From positions 1 to 64,000 of the forward strand of contig NZ_JAHLPM010000009.1 in assembly GCF_018917865.1 (NCBI RefSeq): DNA of 64,000 bases, in the 5' to 3' direction. Position numbers and translations under genes: made by a program. The stretch's first letter is position 1; each line of letters opens with the position of its first letter. The stretch is from Tissierella simiarum. GTDB taxonomy: Bacteria; Bacillota; Clostridia; Tissierellales; Tissierellaceae. The notes beneath the pieces were generated by a model. The model was given only the letters and a program-made list of their open reading frames with translations, did not search any database and was not told the origin of the DNA. Below, piece by piece: positions 51,546-60,075 of the stretch.

Positions 51546-52325
51546 TTAATTTATCTCTTTGCATTCTTTTGGTAAATTCCCTTCATGTATCCATGTTTCT
51601 ACCATGTGATTAAAGAATTCAGGCGTTGCTAAAGGAACTCCATGTCCAATTTTAGGTATAATCACACCTATACAATTTGAGTTAGCTTCTACAATATCTT
51701 TTGCAGATTTTTTCATAACAGATTTTTCTCTTTCACCGACAGTAACTAATATCTTTCCATTTGCTTTTCTAAAATCTTTAGGTATTCTAAATGACATGTT
51801 TTCTTCTAAGACTCTAACAAGAGTATCATGTTTCATTTGACAACTTTCTTCATAATATTTTTCAAAGTAGTCTTCACTTATATATAATGTTTTTGCTTGC
51901 AGTTTGGAAAACCATCTGTTTTTAATTAGTGGAAATGTCAATCCAATAGAAGGTTGAATCAATTTCTTAGCATATAAAATTGGTCTGACCAAAGCACTAT
52001 TTATTATCGCAAAATCAATTAAATCTGGTTTCATACTTAATATCTGAATAATTATTTGAGCTCCTAAAGAAAACCCAATTAAGATTACTTTCTTTCCATT
52101 TGCTATCTCTTCAATTAATTTAATTAATTCTTCTGCACTACCTTTTATAGAAAAATTACCCCTATAATTGTTTACTCCATGTTCAGGTAAGTCTGGAACA
52201 ATGCAATGATAATGAGTAAAATATTGAATTTGTTTATCCCACATCCAACTACTAACTCCGCCACCATGTAAAAACAATATTAGAGGAACACTTTTATCAC
52301 CATATTCTCGATAATGTAGAACCAA
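51546..52325 (-). CDS. Alpha/beta hydrolase
   Basis: About 259 residues from the TTG at 52325 (AGAGGTG 6 nt upstream); the frame also contains a GTG at 52334 inside the binding site. The fold shows the oxyanion-region LFLHGGGVSSWMW, the nucleophile elbow LIGFSLGAQ (Ser) and the catalytic-His region KIGHGVPLATPEF. It is a cytosolic hydrolase or esterase of unknown substrate. Single gene between AraC and the transposase remnant; the 51340-51545 interval beside it shows nothing clear. Confidence 0.85.
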   Translation of the reverse strand: MVLHYREYGDKSVPLILFLHGGGVSSWMWDKQIQYFTHYHCIVPDLPEHGVNNYRGNFSIKGSAEELIKLIEEIANGKKVILIGFSLGAQIIIQILSMKPDLIDFAIINSALVRPILYAKKLIQPSIGLTFPLIKNRWFSKLQAKTLYISEDYFEKYYEESCQMKHDTLVRVLEENMSFRIPKDFRKANGKILVTVGEREKSVMKKSAKDIVEANSNCIGVIIPKIGHGVPLATPEFFNHMVETWIHEGNLPKECKEIN

Positions 52326-52463
52326 AATTTTCACCTCTTTTTTTAACTTTCAAGATTAATTAATACATTCTTAGCGAGTAATAAGTTTTATTAATTGGAA
52401 ATAAACAACTTTCTACTATCATTTTACTTATTAATGAATTATTACTTCAATGTTTAACAATAT

Positions 52464-52714
52464 CTAAGAATTGAAACCAAACTGAATAATTATTGAGTTT
52501 GTAGCTACACCATTAAGTTGTTGTATCCAGCCTTTTAATCGATTGTGATATTTATTGATACTTTGAATATGATATAACCCTCCGACACGTTCTTTACCAT
52601 CTGATTTAAAACAGTAACGTTCTAATCCTTTGCTTTTAGAATAAGAGAAAAGAGCCCTCTAGGCATCAGTGTAAAGTGTGTTATCCGATGTTAATTTAGA
52701 ACTAATAGCTTATT
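52464..52714 (-). pseudogene. IS1595-type transposase C-terminal relic
   Basis: The minus-strand frame reads SDNTLYTDA, an in-frame TAG, then RALFSYSKSKGLERYCFKS, KERVGGLYHIQSINKYHNRL, KGWIQQLNGVAT and a stop at 52464. This is the C-terminal end of an IS1595-family (ISXO2-like DDE) transposase, where DAWRA is expected; TGG has become TAG. The N-terminal two-thirds, terminal repeats and start are missing, and the extreme C terminus is altered. The rest of the gap 52326-52726 shows no gene. Confidence 0.75.
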
Positions 52715-52726
52715 TCTCTCACTTTC

Positions 52727-53560
52727 TTAATATGGATATATAAATTCATTTTCTGGTTTATCTATGTTTTCAATATCTTTAATCTCAATAATAGGAATCT
52801 TTTCTTTATTAAGCTCTATAGTTTTTAAAAATCCCTTTACTTTTATCCAAGAATCTCCTTTTAATTCAGAAGCTTTATCATAATTACATAAAAATCCTAC
52901 AGCTTGAGTATCGGCAGCACAACATACCATCATAAGTCTAGCGATTACAAATTCGTTTTGCTTAAATTCACTATCTTTTAAAACAAACCCTATCATCTCT
53001 ATTTCTTCTCCTTCATACTCAATCATATTCATATATAGTTCATCAAGCCAAGGTATAAAATTATCATCATCAATAACAATAACATTTCCCTGTAAAACAA
53101 GTTGATCTTTTTTATCATTAGCAATATTATTATAGAAAACAGATTTATCTGAAGGCAAATCACTAATTATATCATCGTTTTCCTCCGAACCTATGTTGGA
53201 ATCCTTTACAAAACTATTACTGCTTATATTATTTTTATTTATATTATTTAATGATATAGAAGCTGGGTTTATTGATTTTGGCGGTGAAATAAATGAAGTA
53301 AATAATGGAATAAAAAAGAATATATAGTTTACAAGTCTAGTATTTTTTCTTCTCGTCTTAAATAATTCTTCTATAAAAAATAAAGACATTAGTATAAAAC
53401 TAAAGATACCAAACTTCATATAAGGTATAATTCTGGGATGAACATAATATTGTACGGTTCTATTTTTAATTACAACATAAAAAAAAGTAGTGAACCCTAA
53501 TAAGAATATTAATCTAAATATAACTTCTATATTAATTCCATATCGTTTTTTTGATCTCAT
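52727..53560 (-). CDS. TIGR03943-family putative permease subunit
   Basis: 277 residues from the ATG at 53560 (AAGGTGG upstream); the frame extends to 53599 over the end of the preceding gene without a binding site. Two to three membrane segments occupy the first third (FRLIFLLGFTTFFYVVI, MKFGIFSFILMSLFFIE). A soluble C-terminal domain follows with the family motif RLMMVCCAADTQAVGFLC and LKGDSWIKVKGFL. TIGR03943 proteins pair with a permease of the type fused in the preceding gene (compare YcgQ-YcgR of Bacillus). Setting: zinc locus. Confidence 0.85.
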   Translation of the reverse strand: MRSKKRYGINIEVIFRLIFLLGFTTFFYVVIKNRTVQYYVHPRIIPYMKFGIFSFILMSLFFIEELFKTRRKNTRLVNYIFFFIPLFTSFISPPKSINPASISLNNINKNNISSNSFVKDSNIGSEENDDIISDLPSDKSVFYNNIANDKKDQLVLQGNVIVIDDDNFIPWLDELYMNMIEYEGEEIEMIGFVLKDSEFKQNEFVIARLMMVCCAADTQAVGFLCNYDKASELKGDSWIKVKGFLKTIELNKEKIPIIEIKDIENIDKPENEFIYPY

Positions 53561-53571
53561 AAATAACCACC

Positions 53572-55176
53572 TTAAAAGAATAATATAGTAAAAAAGCAAA
53601 TAGCAGAAAAAGCTATATTAAATACAATAAAAAGTAATTTCACAATAAACCTTTTATTAAAACTTTCAGACAGCATAAGTAAATTCTTTATATCCACCAT
53701 AGGTCCAAGTACCATAAATCCCATTATGGAATTCATAGAAAATTGATTAGAAAAACTTCTAGCAATGAATGCATCGGAAGATGAGCATACTGAAAATAGA
53801 AATGCAATTATCATCATAATTAGAATAGAAGTTACTTCTAAGTTACTGACATTCTCCAGTATACTTTTAGGAATCATAACTTGAAAAATACTAGCTAATA
53901 ATGCTCCTATTATTAAAAATTTTCCCACATCAAAAAATTCTTCTCCAGCATGTTTAAATATTACAGAAATTTTTCCTTTTATTCCTTTATCTATTCTATA
54001 ACCATTACAATAAATACAGCTACAGTTATATTGGCTGTCTAAATTTTTAATAGATATACCCTCATTCTCAGGAAAGATTAAGAAAATAAGCCCTGAAACT
54101 ACAGCAACAACAATTCCTATTAATAGTCTAAACAATACTATTGAAGGTTGTCCTGGAAAAGCATAATAAGTAGAAGCTATAACTATAGGGTTTACTATAG
54201 GAGCGGCTAACATAAAAGTTACGGCTGCATACAATGGGACTCCTTTTTTTACTAGTCGTGATACAACAGGAACTATAGCACAGTCACAAACTGGAAAAAA
54301 TACTCCTCCTACAATAGCCATTAAAAATGATAATACTTTATTTTTGGGAAAATATTTAACTATCATATCTCTGGTTACGAATATCTGTATAAGTGATGAT
54401 ATAAGCACTCCAATAATTAGAAATGGAAATGATTCTATTAATATACCAATAAATATTGTATTCAAAATATGAAATTTAGAAAAATCTACATTTAGGTTAA
54501 CTAGGTCAATAGCTTTAAAAATATTTAAAAAAAGATAGATAGCAATACACGTTAACATCAACAAAGACAATTTATCCGAAGATTTTTTAATCCATTTTTC
54601 TTTTCTATCCTCATCAATATACTCTTTAAAGCTTCCAATACTTTCGAAATCTATTATTGAACCTGATTTATTTATGATCTTTACTTTTCTTTTTATCTTT
54701 TTTAACTCTTCAGCTGTGACCTTATCTCCATAATTTAAAATAACTATGTCACTATATACAATTTGAGTCATAAGGTTATCTCCTACAATTCCCATTAGCA
54801 TATGAAATTTCCTACAATCAATAACATTAACTATTGTATTAGTAACAAAATATTTTCTCATTCCTTTATGATTCAATTTATTTAACAATTTATCAAGGGA
54901 ATCCATTCCATTTTGCTCAATTATAATTCTATGAGGTGAATATTTTTCAGCTATTTCTTTTATATATAAATTATCTAAAGGTTTTTCCTTGGGTAATTTA
55001 TATACAATAATATTCCTATTATTTATAAAATCATCTTTTATTTCTTCTTCACCAGTTTCACATTGAATAATTACTATTTTCTCTTCATAAACTATATACT
55101 CCTCTAGCATTTCATTAATCATTGATGTCTTTCCTGAACCTAAGAAACCAGTAAATATATCTATCTGTGTTTTCAT
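53572..55176 (-). CDS. Fusion of CobW-type G3E domain and membrane permease
   Basis: 534 residues from the ATG at 55176 (AGAGG 8 nt upstream; the ATG at 55182 is too close to it). Residues 1-200 are a G3E/CobW-like domain with Walker A GFLGSGKTS and the IIEQNGMDSLDKLL region, but without the CxCC metal motif; the NKxD position reads NYGD. From about residue 205 to the end is a polytopic permease of the ArsP/YraQ (DUF318) type with FPVCDCAIVPVVSRLVKKG, AAPIVNPIV and SVCSSSDAFIARSF. Normally these are separate proteins. It could couple nucleotide turnover to metal movement, but that is inference. Confidence 0.85.
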   Translation of the reverse strand: MKTQIDIFTGFLGSGKTSMINEMLEEYIVYEEKIVIIQCETGEEEIKDDFINNRNIIVYKLPKEKPLDNLYIKEIAEKYSPHRIIIEQNGMDSLDKLLNKLNHKGMRKYFVTNTIVNVIDCRKFHMLMGIVGDNLMTQIVYSDIVILNYGDKVTAEELKKIKRKVKIINKSGSIIDFESIGSFKEYIDEDRKEKWIKKSSDKLSLLMLTCIAIYLFLNIFKAIDLVNLNVDFSKFHILNTIFIGILIESFPFLIIGVLISSLIQIFVTRDMIVKYFPKNKVLSFLMAIVGGVFFPVCDCAIVPVVSRLVKKGVPLYAAVTFMLAAPIVNPIVIASTYYAFPGQPSIVLFRLLIGIVVAVVSGLIFLIFPENEGISIKNLDSQYNCSCIYCNGYRIDKGIKGKISVIFKHAGEEFFDVGKFLIIGALLASIFQVMIPKSILENVSNLEVTSILIMMIIAFLFSVCSSSDAFIARSFSNQFSMNSIMGFMVLGPMVDIKNLLMLSESFNKRFIVKLLFIVFNIAFSAICFFTILFF

Positions 55177-55188
55177 AATCATATCCTC

Positions 55189-56157
55189 TTAGATCATAAG
55201 ATTAAATAGGTTGCATAAATTTTCTCTGTTAAGATTTGTGCCTATTATACAAAGTCTTCCTGTATAATCAGGAAATGTTTCTTTAATCTGAATTTCTTCT
55301 GGAATATAATCAAATTGTCTCCACTGACTATTTTCTGTTTGTATAATTCCTTTACCTCGCAATATAGTACCAAACTCTTCATCGTTTTTTAATCGTTCTA
55401 AAATATTCTTTAATTCACTTTCTATAAAAACTTTAGGCGTTTCAATACTCCAGGATTGGAAAGCATCTGTTGCATTATGTTTATTAGTTTTATAATCTTT
55501 CCTGTGTATATGAGATACGCCTTTTATATCGCTTAATGAAACTAATTGATTTTTAACAGAAATTCCTTCTGCCAAAGTCACAATCTTCTCTCCACTAATG
55601 TTTTCCCATGGAGTTGTAACTATATTAGCTTTATTATTTAATTTTTGTATTGACTTAACCACTAGTTCAATGTTTTCTTGATTGGATCTTTGTGTTCTAC
55701 TAAGTAAAATTGTCTTAGCATTTTTTATTTGATCTTCAAAAAATTGACCAAAATTTGAAATATATAAATCAAATCTTTCTACATCTACTACAGTTATAAT
55801 CATATTAACCAGAGTAATCTCTTTTAAATTATCTGTTTTACAAGCTTTAATAATCTCAGACAATTTACCTACTCCAGAAGGTTCAATTATAATTCTATTG
55901 GGTACAAACTTCTCCAATACTTCTTTAATAGACTTTTCAAAATCTCCCATTAGTGTACAACATATACATCCTGAATTTATTTCTTTAATTTCTAATCCGG
56001 ACTTTTTAATTAAAGTACCATCTATTCCTATTTCACCAAATTCATTCTCTATAATTACTATCTTGTCATCATAAAAATTCTCCTCAAGCAGTTTTTTAAT
56101 TAATGTAGTCTTACCTGCCCCTAAAAAACCAGAAATAATATCAATCTTAGTTTTCAT
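55189..56157 (-). CDS. CobW/ZNG1-type metal GTPase
   Basis: 322 residues from the ATG at 56157 (AGGGGG 9 nt upstream); the longer frame overlaps the zur end. GTPase motifs: Walker A GFLGAGKTT, ENEFGEIGIDG, the metal-binding GCICCTLMGDF, EPSGVGKLSEII and TVVDVERF. This is the G3E family, here of the zinc-linked YciC/ZNG1 group. It probably transfers Zn to client proteins under zinc limitation. The usual NKxD reads LSRTQRS. It lies 13 bp after zur and 12 bp before the fusion permease. Confidence 0.9.
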   Translation of the reverse strand: MKTKIDIISGFLGAGKTTLIKKLLEENFYDDKIVIIENEFGEIGIDGTLIKKSGLEIKEINSGCICCTLMGDFEKSIKEVLEKFVPNRIIIEPSGVGKLSEIIKACKTDNLKEITLVNMIITVVDVERFDLYISNFGQFFEDQIKNAKTILLSRTQRSNQENIELVVKSIQKLNNKANIVTTPWENISGEKIVTLAEGISVKNQLVSLSDIKGVSHIHRKDYKTNKHNATDAFQSWSIETPKVFIESELKNILERLKNDEEFGTILRGKGIIQTENSQWRQFDYIPEEIQIKETFPDYTGRLCIIGTNLNRENLCNLFNLMI

Positions 56158-56170
56158 AAATAATATCCCC

Positions 56171-56599
56171 CTATTTTTTATTTTTACATTGGGGACAATA
56201 ACCATACACCTCAAGTTTATGCCCTGTAATATCAAAATTAGTAGTTTTCTGAAGTGAATTTTCATAGTCTTCGATAGGACAGTGTCCTATTGTTATCATT
56301 TTGCTACAAGAGACACATACCAAGTAATGTTTATGCTCTTCGTAATTCAATTCAAACATACTTTTATTGTCCTCAGTAATACTTGTTTTTACCACCATAT
56401 CTTTCAAGATAAAAGTATTAAGTATTCTATATACTGTTGAAAAGCTCATAGAATCATCTAATTTTTTACATCCTAAAAAAATTTGTTCTGCTGTTAAAGG
56501 TGAATCAGCCTTTTTCAATATATTAAATATTATATTTCTTTGTCTTGTATTTTTTATTCCATACCTATTAAAAATCTCTCTATTATCTGTTTCTTTCAT
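56171..56599 (-). CDS. Fur-family regulator, probably Zur
   Basis: 142 residues with the Fur winged helix (YGIKNTRQRNIIFNILKKAD, LDDSMSFSTVYRILNTF) and a C-terminal dimerisation domain with two structural zinc CxxC pairs (CVSC, CPQC) and the ligand-rich EEHKHYLVC. Placement next to znuABC and a CobW GTPase makes a zinc-sensing Zur role likelier than Fur or PerR. It lies 60 bp downstream of znuB. The two Fur-type boxes elsewhere in this window imply a separate Fur protein. Confidence 0.85.
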   Translation of the reverse strand: MKETDNREIFNRYGIKNTRQRNIIFNILKKADSPLTAEQIFLGCKKLDDSMSFSTVYRILNTFILKDMVVKTSITEDNKSMFELNYEEHKHYLVCVSCSKMITIGHCPIEDYENSLQKTTNFDITGHKLEVYGYCPQCKNKK

Positions 56600-56658
56600 T
56601 TAATTCATCACTCCTTAAATAATATAATTACTATCTTTTATTTAGAAAATGAATTTAA

Positions 56659-57486
56659 TTAATATGATTTTATTTTCTTCATACATAAGCATATTATAAA
56701 ACAAATAGCATTTAAAATCACTATTGTAGCTCCTGTAGGAAAATTGAATATAAATGAAAGAAAAACACCTAATACTACAGATAATACGGATACTACTAGA
56801 GATATCAATATCGTATTTTTAAAGCTTTTAGATATTTGCAATGCTGTTATAGTTGGAAAAATAATCATGCTTGAAATTAACATAGTTCCTACTACTCGAA
56901 TTCCAAGAACAATAGTAATAGATGTAAGTACTGATATTAAATAGTTCATATGTTTAACATTTAATCCTATTACTTTTGCAAACTCTTCATCATAAGTTAT
57001 AGCAAATAAGCTGTTGTAAAAAAACAAAATAGTAAGAATGACCACTATAGATAATATTACAGAAAATATTACATCTAAATTACTGATTACCAATATACTT
57101 CCAAAAAGATAGCTGAATAAATCAATATTGAATCCTTTAGATATACTAGAAATCAAAACTCCTACTGCTACGGCAGAAGATGAAATAAGACCTATTGCCG
57201 CATCACCATGTAAACCTCCTTTTTCAGTAAGTTTCAATATTATAAATGATGAAAGTATAACTAAAGGTATAGATACTAGCAATGGAGATTTATCTAAAAG
57301 CAAAGCAATAGCAATTGTTGCAAAACTTACATGAGCCAATCCATCTCCTATCATAGAATATTTTCTTAATACAAGAAAAATCCCTAAAAAAGAACAACAG
57401 ATAGCAATCAGTACTCCTACTAAAAGTGCTTTCAATATAAAATCATATTGTAAAGCTTCTATAGTTAAAAGAATAATATTTTTCAA
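56659..57486 (-). CDS. znuB: Zinc ABC transporter permease ZnuB
   Basis: 275 residues, about eight membrane helices of the ABC-3 family. Conserved parts: FLVLRKYSMIGDGLAHVSFATIA, GGLHGDAAIGLISSSAVAVG and GLNVKHMNYLISVLTSIT. It forms the channel for Zn2+ (or Mn2+) import. The TTG start follows the znuC stop immediately (57487), with the binding site inside the end of znuC. Confidence 0.92.
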   Translation of the reverse strand: MKNIILLTIEALQYDFILKALLVGVLIAICCSFLGIFLVLRKYSMIGDGLAHVSFATIAIALLLDKSPLLVSIPLVILSSFIILKLTEKGGLHGDAAIGLISSSAVAVGVLISSISKGFNIDLFSYLFGSILVISNLDVIFSVILSIVVILTILFFYNSLFAITYDEEFAKVIGLNVKHMNYLISVLTSITIVLGIRVVGTMLISSMIIFPTITALQISKSFKNTILISLVVSVLSVVLGVFLSFIFNFPTGATIVILNAICFIICLCMKKIKSY

Positions 57487-58224
57487 TTATATACCTCCAT
57501 TAAATCTATCTCTTATAAAAAAATCTAAATATTTATTCATGTCCTTAGAATAAATAAATTCTTCATAGCTTCCATAAAAAATTACTTTACCTTCTAAGTA
57601 TAATATTTTATTTATATACTTCCCTATGGTTTTTAGGTCATGAGATACAATCATAATTGTAACTTTATCTTCTATATTTAATATTTTCAGAATATCATAA
57701 AGTTCCTCTCTGGTTTTAGAATCTAAAGCATTAGTAGGCTCATCGAGAATTAAAATTTTAGGAGAAGCTACCATAGCACGAGCTAATAACACTCTTTGCT
57801 GCTGTCCTCCAGATAGGTCTCCAATTTTTTTATTTTTTAGTTCTTCTATTCTCAGCTTCTCAAGAATTTTGTCTACCTTATTATAATCTTCTTGTACATA
57901 AAACTTTGGCTCCTTTTTCTCAGCGAGTAGCCCTGTGGCTACAACTTCTCTTACTTTTGCTGGAAATAATTTATCATTTCTAATAGATCTTTGAGGAAGA
58001 TATCCTATAGAACTCTGTTTTACAATATCTTTATTAAACTCAATTTCACCTTTAAAAGGAGTTTTAAGACCTAATATAGCATTAATAAATGTAGTTTTTC
58101 CTGAACCATTGGGCCCGACAATACCTATATAGTCTCCTTGTTGCACTTGAAAACTAACATTAGTCAAGACCTCATTTTTTCCATATTTCAAAGTTAGATC
58201 CTTTATACTTAAAATATTATTCAT
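57487..58224 (-). CDS. znuC: Zinc ABC transporter ATPase ZnuC
   Basis: 245 residues with Walker A GPNGSGKTT, signature DLSGGQQQR, Walker B LLARAMVASPKILILDEPT and H-loop IVSHDL. The cytosolic ATPase of the ABC metal importer, overlapping znuA by 8 bp and abutting znuB, so all three are coupled. Confidence 0.93.
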   Translation of the reverse strand: MNNILSIKDLTLKYGKNEVLTNVSFQVQQGDYIGIVGPNGSGKTTFINAILGLKTPFKGEIEFNKDIVKQSSIGYLPQRSIRNDKLFPAKVREVVATGLLAEKKEPKFYVQEDYNKVDKILEKLRIEELKNKKIGDLSGGQQQRVLLARAMVASPKILILDEPTNALDSKTREELYDILKILNIEDKVTIMIVSHDLKTIGKYINKILYLEGKVIFYGSYEEFIYSKDMNKYLDFFIRDRFNGGI

Positions 58225-59191
58225 AATATCCTAACCCCTGCTTTAACCTTTCTAAATTTTGTTCCATAATTTCAATATAAGATATGCCAGATTCTAATTC
58301 ATTTTTAGATAAATTATGAGCTCCATGTAATAACAACATTTCAGCACCTGTTTGGTCTGATATTATCTTTGCAACCTTTGGATTAATTAATTCTTCATAA
58401 TAAATTACCTTAATTCCTGATGATTCTATATTTTTAATTAATTCTGCAATTCTTTTAGGAGTTGGCTCTGCATTAGGTGTAAAACCATTATAAGGAGAAA
58501 TATGTTCTAAACCATAACGTTTCGCAAAGTATCCAAAAGCAAAATGTCCTCCATACATAATCTTATTATATTTTGTCTTTCTAAAAGTTTCCATGAACTT
58601 TTCATCAAGTTGCTGTAATTTTTTCTTATATTCTTCTCCATTTTCCTTATAAAACTCCTCATTTTCCTTATCTACTTTTATAAGACCTTCTACTATGTTA
58701 TCTACCATTTTCTGTGCACATACAGGATCTAACCATATGTGAGGATCCTTCCCACCATGCTCATGATCGTGTTCTTCTTCGTGACCATGTTCTTCTTCAT
58801 GGTCATGGTCTTCTTCATCTATAAGTTCTATACCTTTGCTTGTATCGACAATAACTAACTTTCCATCTTTAGATATTTCTACAATTTTTTCTGCCCAAGG
58901 CTCCATATATTGACCTGTATAAACAAATATGTCTGCTTTCTTTATATTTGTCATATCTTGTGGAGTAGGCTCATAAGCATGGGATTCCACTCCAGGTGGC
59001 AGTAATAAACTTACATCTACCCTATCCTTGGCGACTTCTCTAACAAAGTCATATTGAGGAAATAAAGTAGTAATAACCTTCAGCTTTTCATTATCAATAG
59101 ATTTCTTATTACCAATAATATTACATCCAGAAACTAATATAAGCATTACTGAAATCACCAATCCTGTGATAAAATTTCTTACTTTTCTCAT
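58217..59191 (-). CDS. znuA: Zinc-binding lipoprotein ZnuA
   Basis: 324 residues. A lipobox ending at C23 (ILVSGC) anchors it to the outer face of the membrane. Cluster A-I binding-protein fold: the first His in GVESHAYEPT, the second in YGGHFAFGYF, the Asp/Glu region EPTPKRIAELI and PYNGFTPNAEP. A His/Glu-rich loop (about residues 128-152, with DHDHEEEHGHEEEHDHEHGG) is typical of zinc, less of manganese, substrate proteins. Captures Zn for ZnuBC. ATG preceded by ATGAGGAGGT; a palindromic operator candidate overlaps the promoter. Confidence 0.94.
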   Translation of the reverse strand: MRKVRNFITGLVISVMLILVSGCNIIGNKKSIDNEKLKVITTLFPQYDFVREVAKDRVDVSLLLPPGVESHAYEPTPQDMTNIKKADIFVYTGQYMEPWAEKIVEISKDGKLVIVDTSKGIELIDEEDHDHEEEHGHEEEHDHEHGGKDPHIWLDPVCAQKMVDNIVEGLIKVDKENEEFYKENGEEYKKKLQQLDEKFMETFRKTKYNKIMYGGHFAFGYFAKRYGLEHISPYNGFTPNAEPTPKRIAELIKNIESSGIKVIYYEELINPKVAKIISDQTGAEMLLLHGAHNLSKNELESGISYIEIMEQNLERLKQGLGYYE

Positions 59192-59217
59192 AAAAAGACC
59201 TCCTCATTCTTAACTAT

Positions 59218-59245
59218 ATAATAATTATTCAAACAACATATGCAA
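59218..59245 (-). promoter_or_regulatory. Possible znuA promoter
   Basis: On the minus strand TTGCAT (59240-59245) and TATTAT (59218-59223) with 16 bp between, 27 bp before the start codon. The -35 lies within the palindrome at 59241-59261. Confidence 0.45.
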
Positions 59246-59261
59246 ATGCATATCATTTGCA
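59241..59261 (-). promoter_or_regulatory. Palindromic operator candidate before znuA
   Basis: TGCAAATG and CATTTGCA form a perfect inverted repeat with a 5-nt spacer overlapping the -35 region of the znuA promoter. It differs from the Fur-type boxes in this window, and a Zur operator is the likeliest reading. The half-site ATTTGCATAT recurs at the -10 region of the upstream RNA promoter. Confidence 0.55.
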
Positions 59262-59276
59262 ACTAAAAATATTTGT

Positions 59277-59356
59277 AAAAAATCTCTTAACATGAATATT
59301 GTTAAGAGTAGCCGTTCTCAAACGGCAAGGTTTCTCCTTATATAATTATGTACTTT
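59277..59356 (-). ncRNA. Short self-terminated structured RNA upstream of znuA
   Basis: From the promoter at 59363-59391 a transcript of about 80 nt would end at a perfect terminator (stem 59284-59291 with 59301-59308, ctcttaac, then six U). Before it lie a GCCGTT/AACGGC hairpin (59311-59316 with 59321-59326) and a small AAGG/CCTT hairpin. A tiny ORF with AAGGAG and TTG (59328) encodes MPFENGYS and ends at 59302, inside the terminator's first arm. I do not recognise an Rfam class. It may be a leader controlling znuA, a small RNA, or a riboswitch. Confidence 0.55.
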
Positions 59357-59362
59357 TATTTT

Positions 59363-59391
59363 ATTATATGCAAATTTCTAAATATGGTCAA
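59363..59391 (-). promoter_or_regulatory. Strong sigma-A promoter of the short RNA
   Basis: On the minus strand TTGACC (59386-59391) and TATAAT (59363-59368) are separated by exactly 17 bp. It lies just past the DUF2809 gene, with an ATTTGCATAT sequence around the -10. Confidence 0.75.
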
Positions 59392-59417
59392 TAGTTTTAA
59401 AATAATTTTATAATTAA

Positions 59418-59822
59418 TTACCTTATTTTTTGTGCTCTATTAATAATTAACTTATCAATAAAAATACCAATTATAATTCCAATAATATAACATATTAAAT
59501 CAGTCCACAAGAATCCATGGCCTAATACTAAGGATCCTAAAGTTGTTCTTCTTATTTGATCAATCCAAGGTGAATGATATAACTGACTTATTTCTATTAA
59601 AAAAGAGAATAACAATGCAATTATTCCTATCCTTGATGTTGACCATGTTTTAAATAAAAATCCTATACCTAAAAAAACCATTAAAGCCCATAGGGTGTCT
59701 CCAGCATAATCTCCTATCCATTTAGGCATGATGTTTGAATAATACCTAGAACCTAGTCCTAGCAATATTACAATAACAACTGCAACAGCATAGATTATTC
59801 TATTTCGTTTATTAGCCTTCAA
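59418..59822 (-). CDS. DUF2809 membrane protein
   Basis: 134 residues, four membrane helices with LGLGSRYY, GDYAGDTLWALMVFLGIGFL, FSFLIEISQLYHSPWIDQIR and LGHGFLWTDLICYIIG, which is the DUF2809 pattern (a VanZ-like small membrane family). Function unknown. TTG start with AAAGGAGG upstream. Single gene; the 59823-60022 interval upstream is AT-rich with nothing recognisable. Confidence 0.85.
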   Translation of the reverse strand: MKANKRNRIIYAVAVVIVILLGLGSRYYSNIMPKWIGDYAGDTLWALMVFLGIGFLFKTWSTSRIGIIALLFSFLIEISQLYHSPWIDQIRRTTLGSLVLGHGFLWTDLICYIIGIIIGIFIDKLIINRAQKIR

Positions 59823-60022
59823 ATTTAATAGTTCCTCCTTTATGAATTCATTATATGATTTTTCTTGTTAAATGAAAATTTGCATGAAAGAATGTTTCTA
59901 ATTCTTTCTAATATGAACTAAATTGTTTTCTTAATTTTTCTGGAATACATGTTATAAAAAATTATAGCATCTTATTTTTCATATTTATATATATTTTTAT
60001 AGAATTCAACAATAAAAACATT

Positions 60023-60053
60023 ATAGCAGGATGGAATTTCTTCATCCTGCTAT
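60023..60053 (-). terminator. Terminator of the gcvPA-gcvPB-lpdA operon
   Basis: A perfect 11-bp stem (60023-60033 with 60043-60053, arm atagcaggatg), followed on the minus strand by a T-rich stretch, 22 bp after the lpdA stop codon. Confidence 0.82.
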
Positions 60054-60075
60054 TTTAAATCTATCTTACATATTT

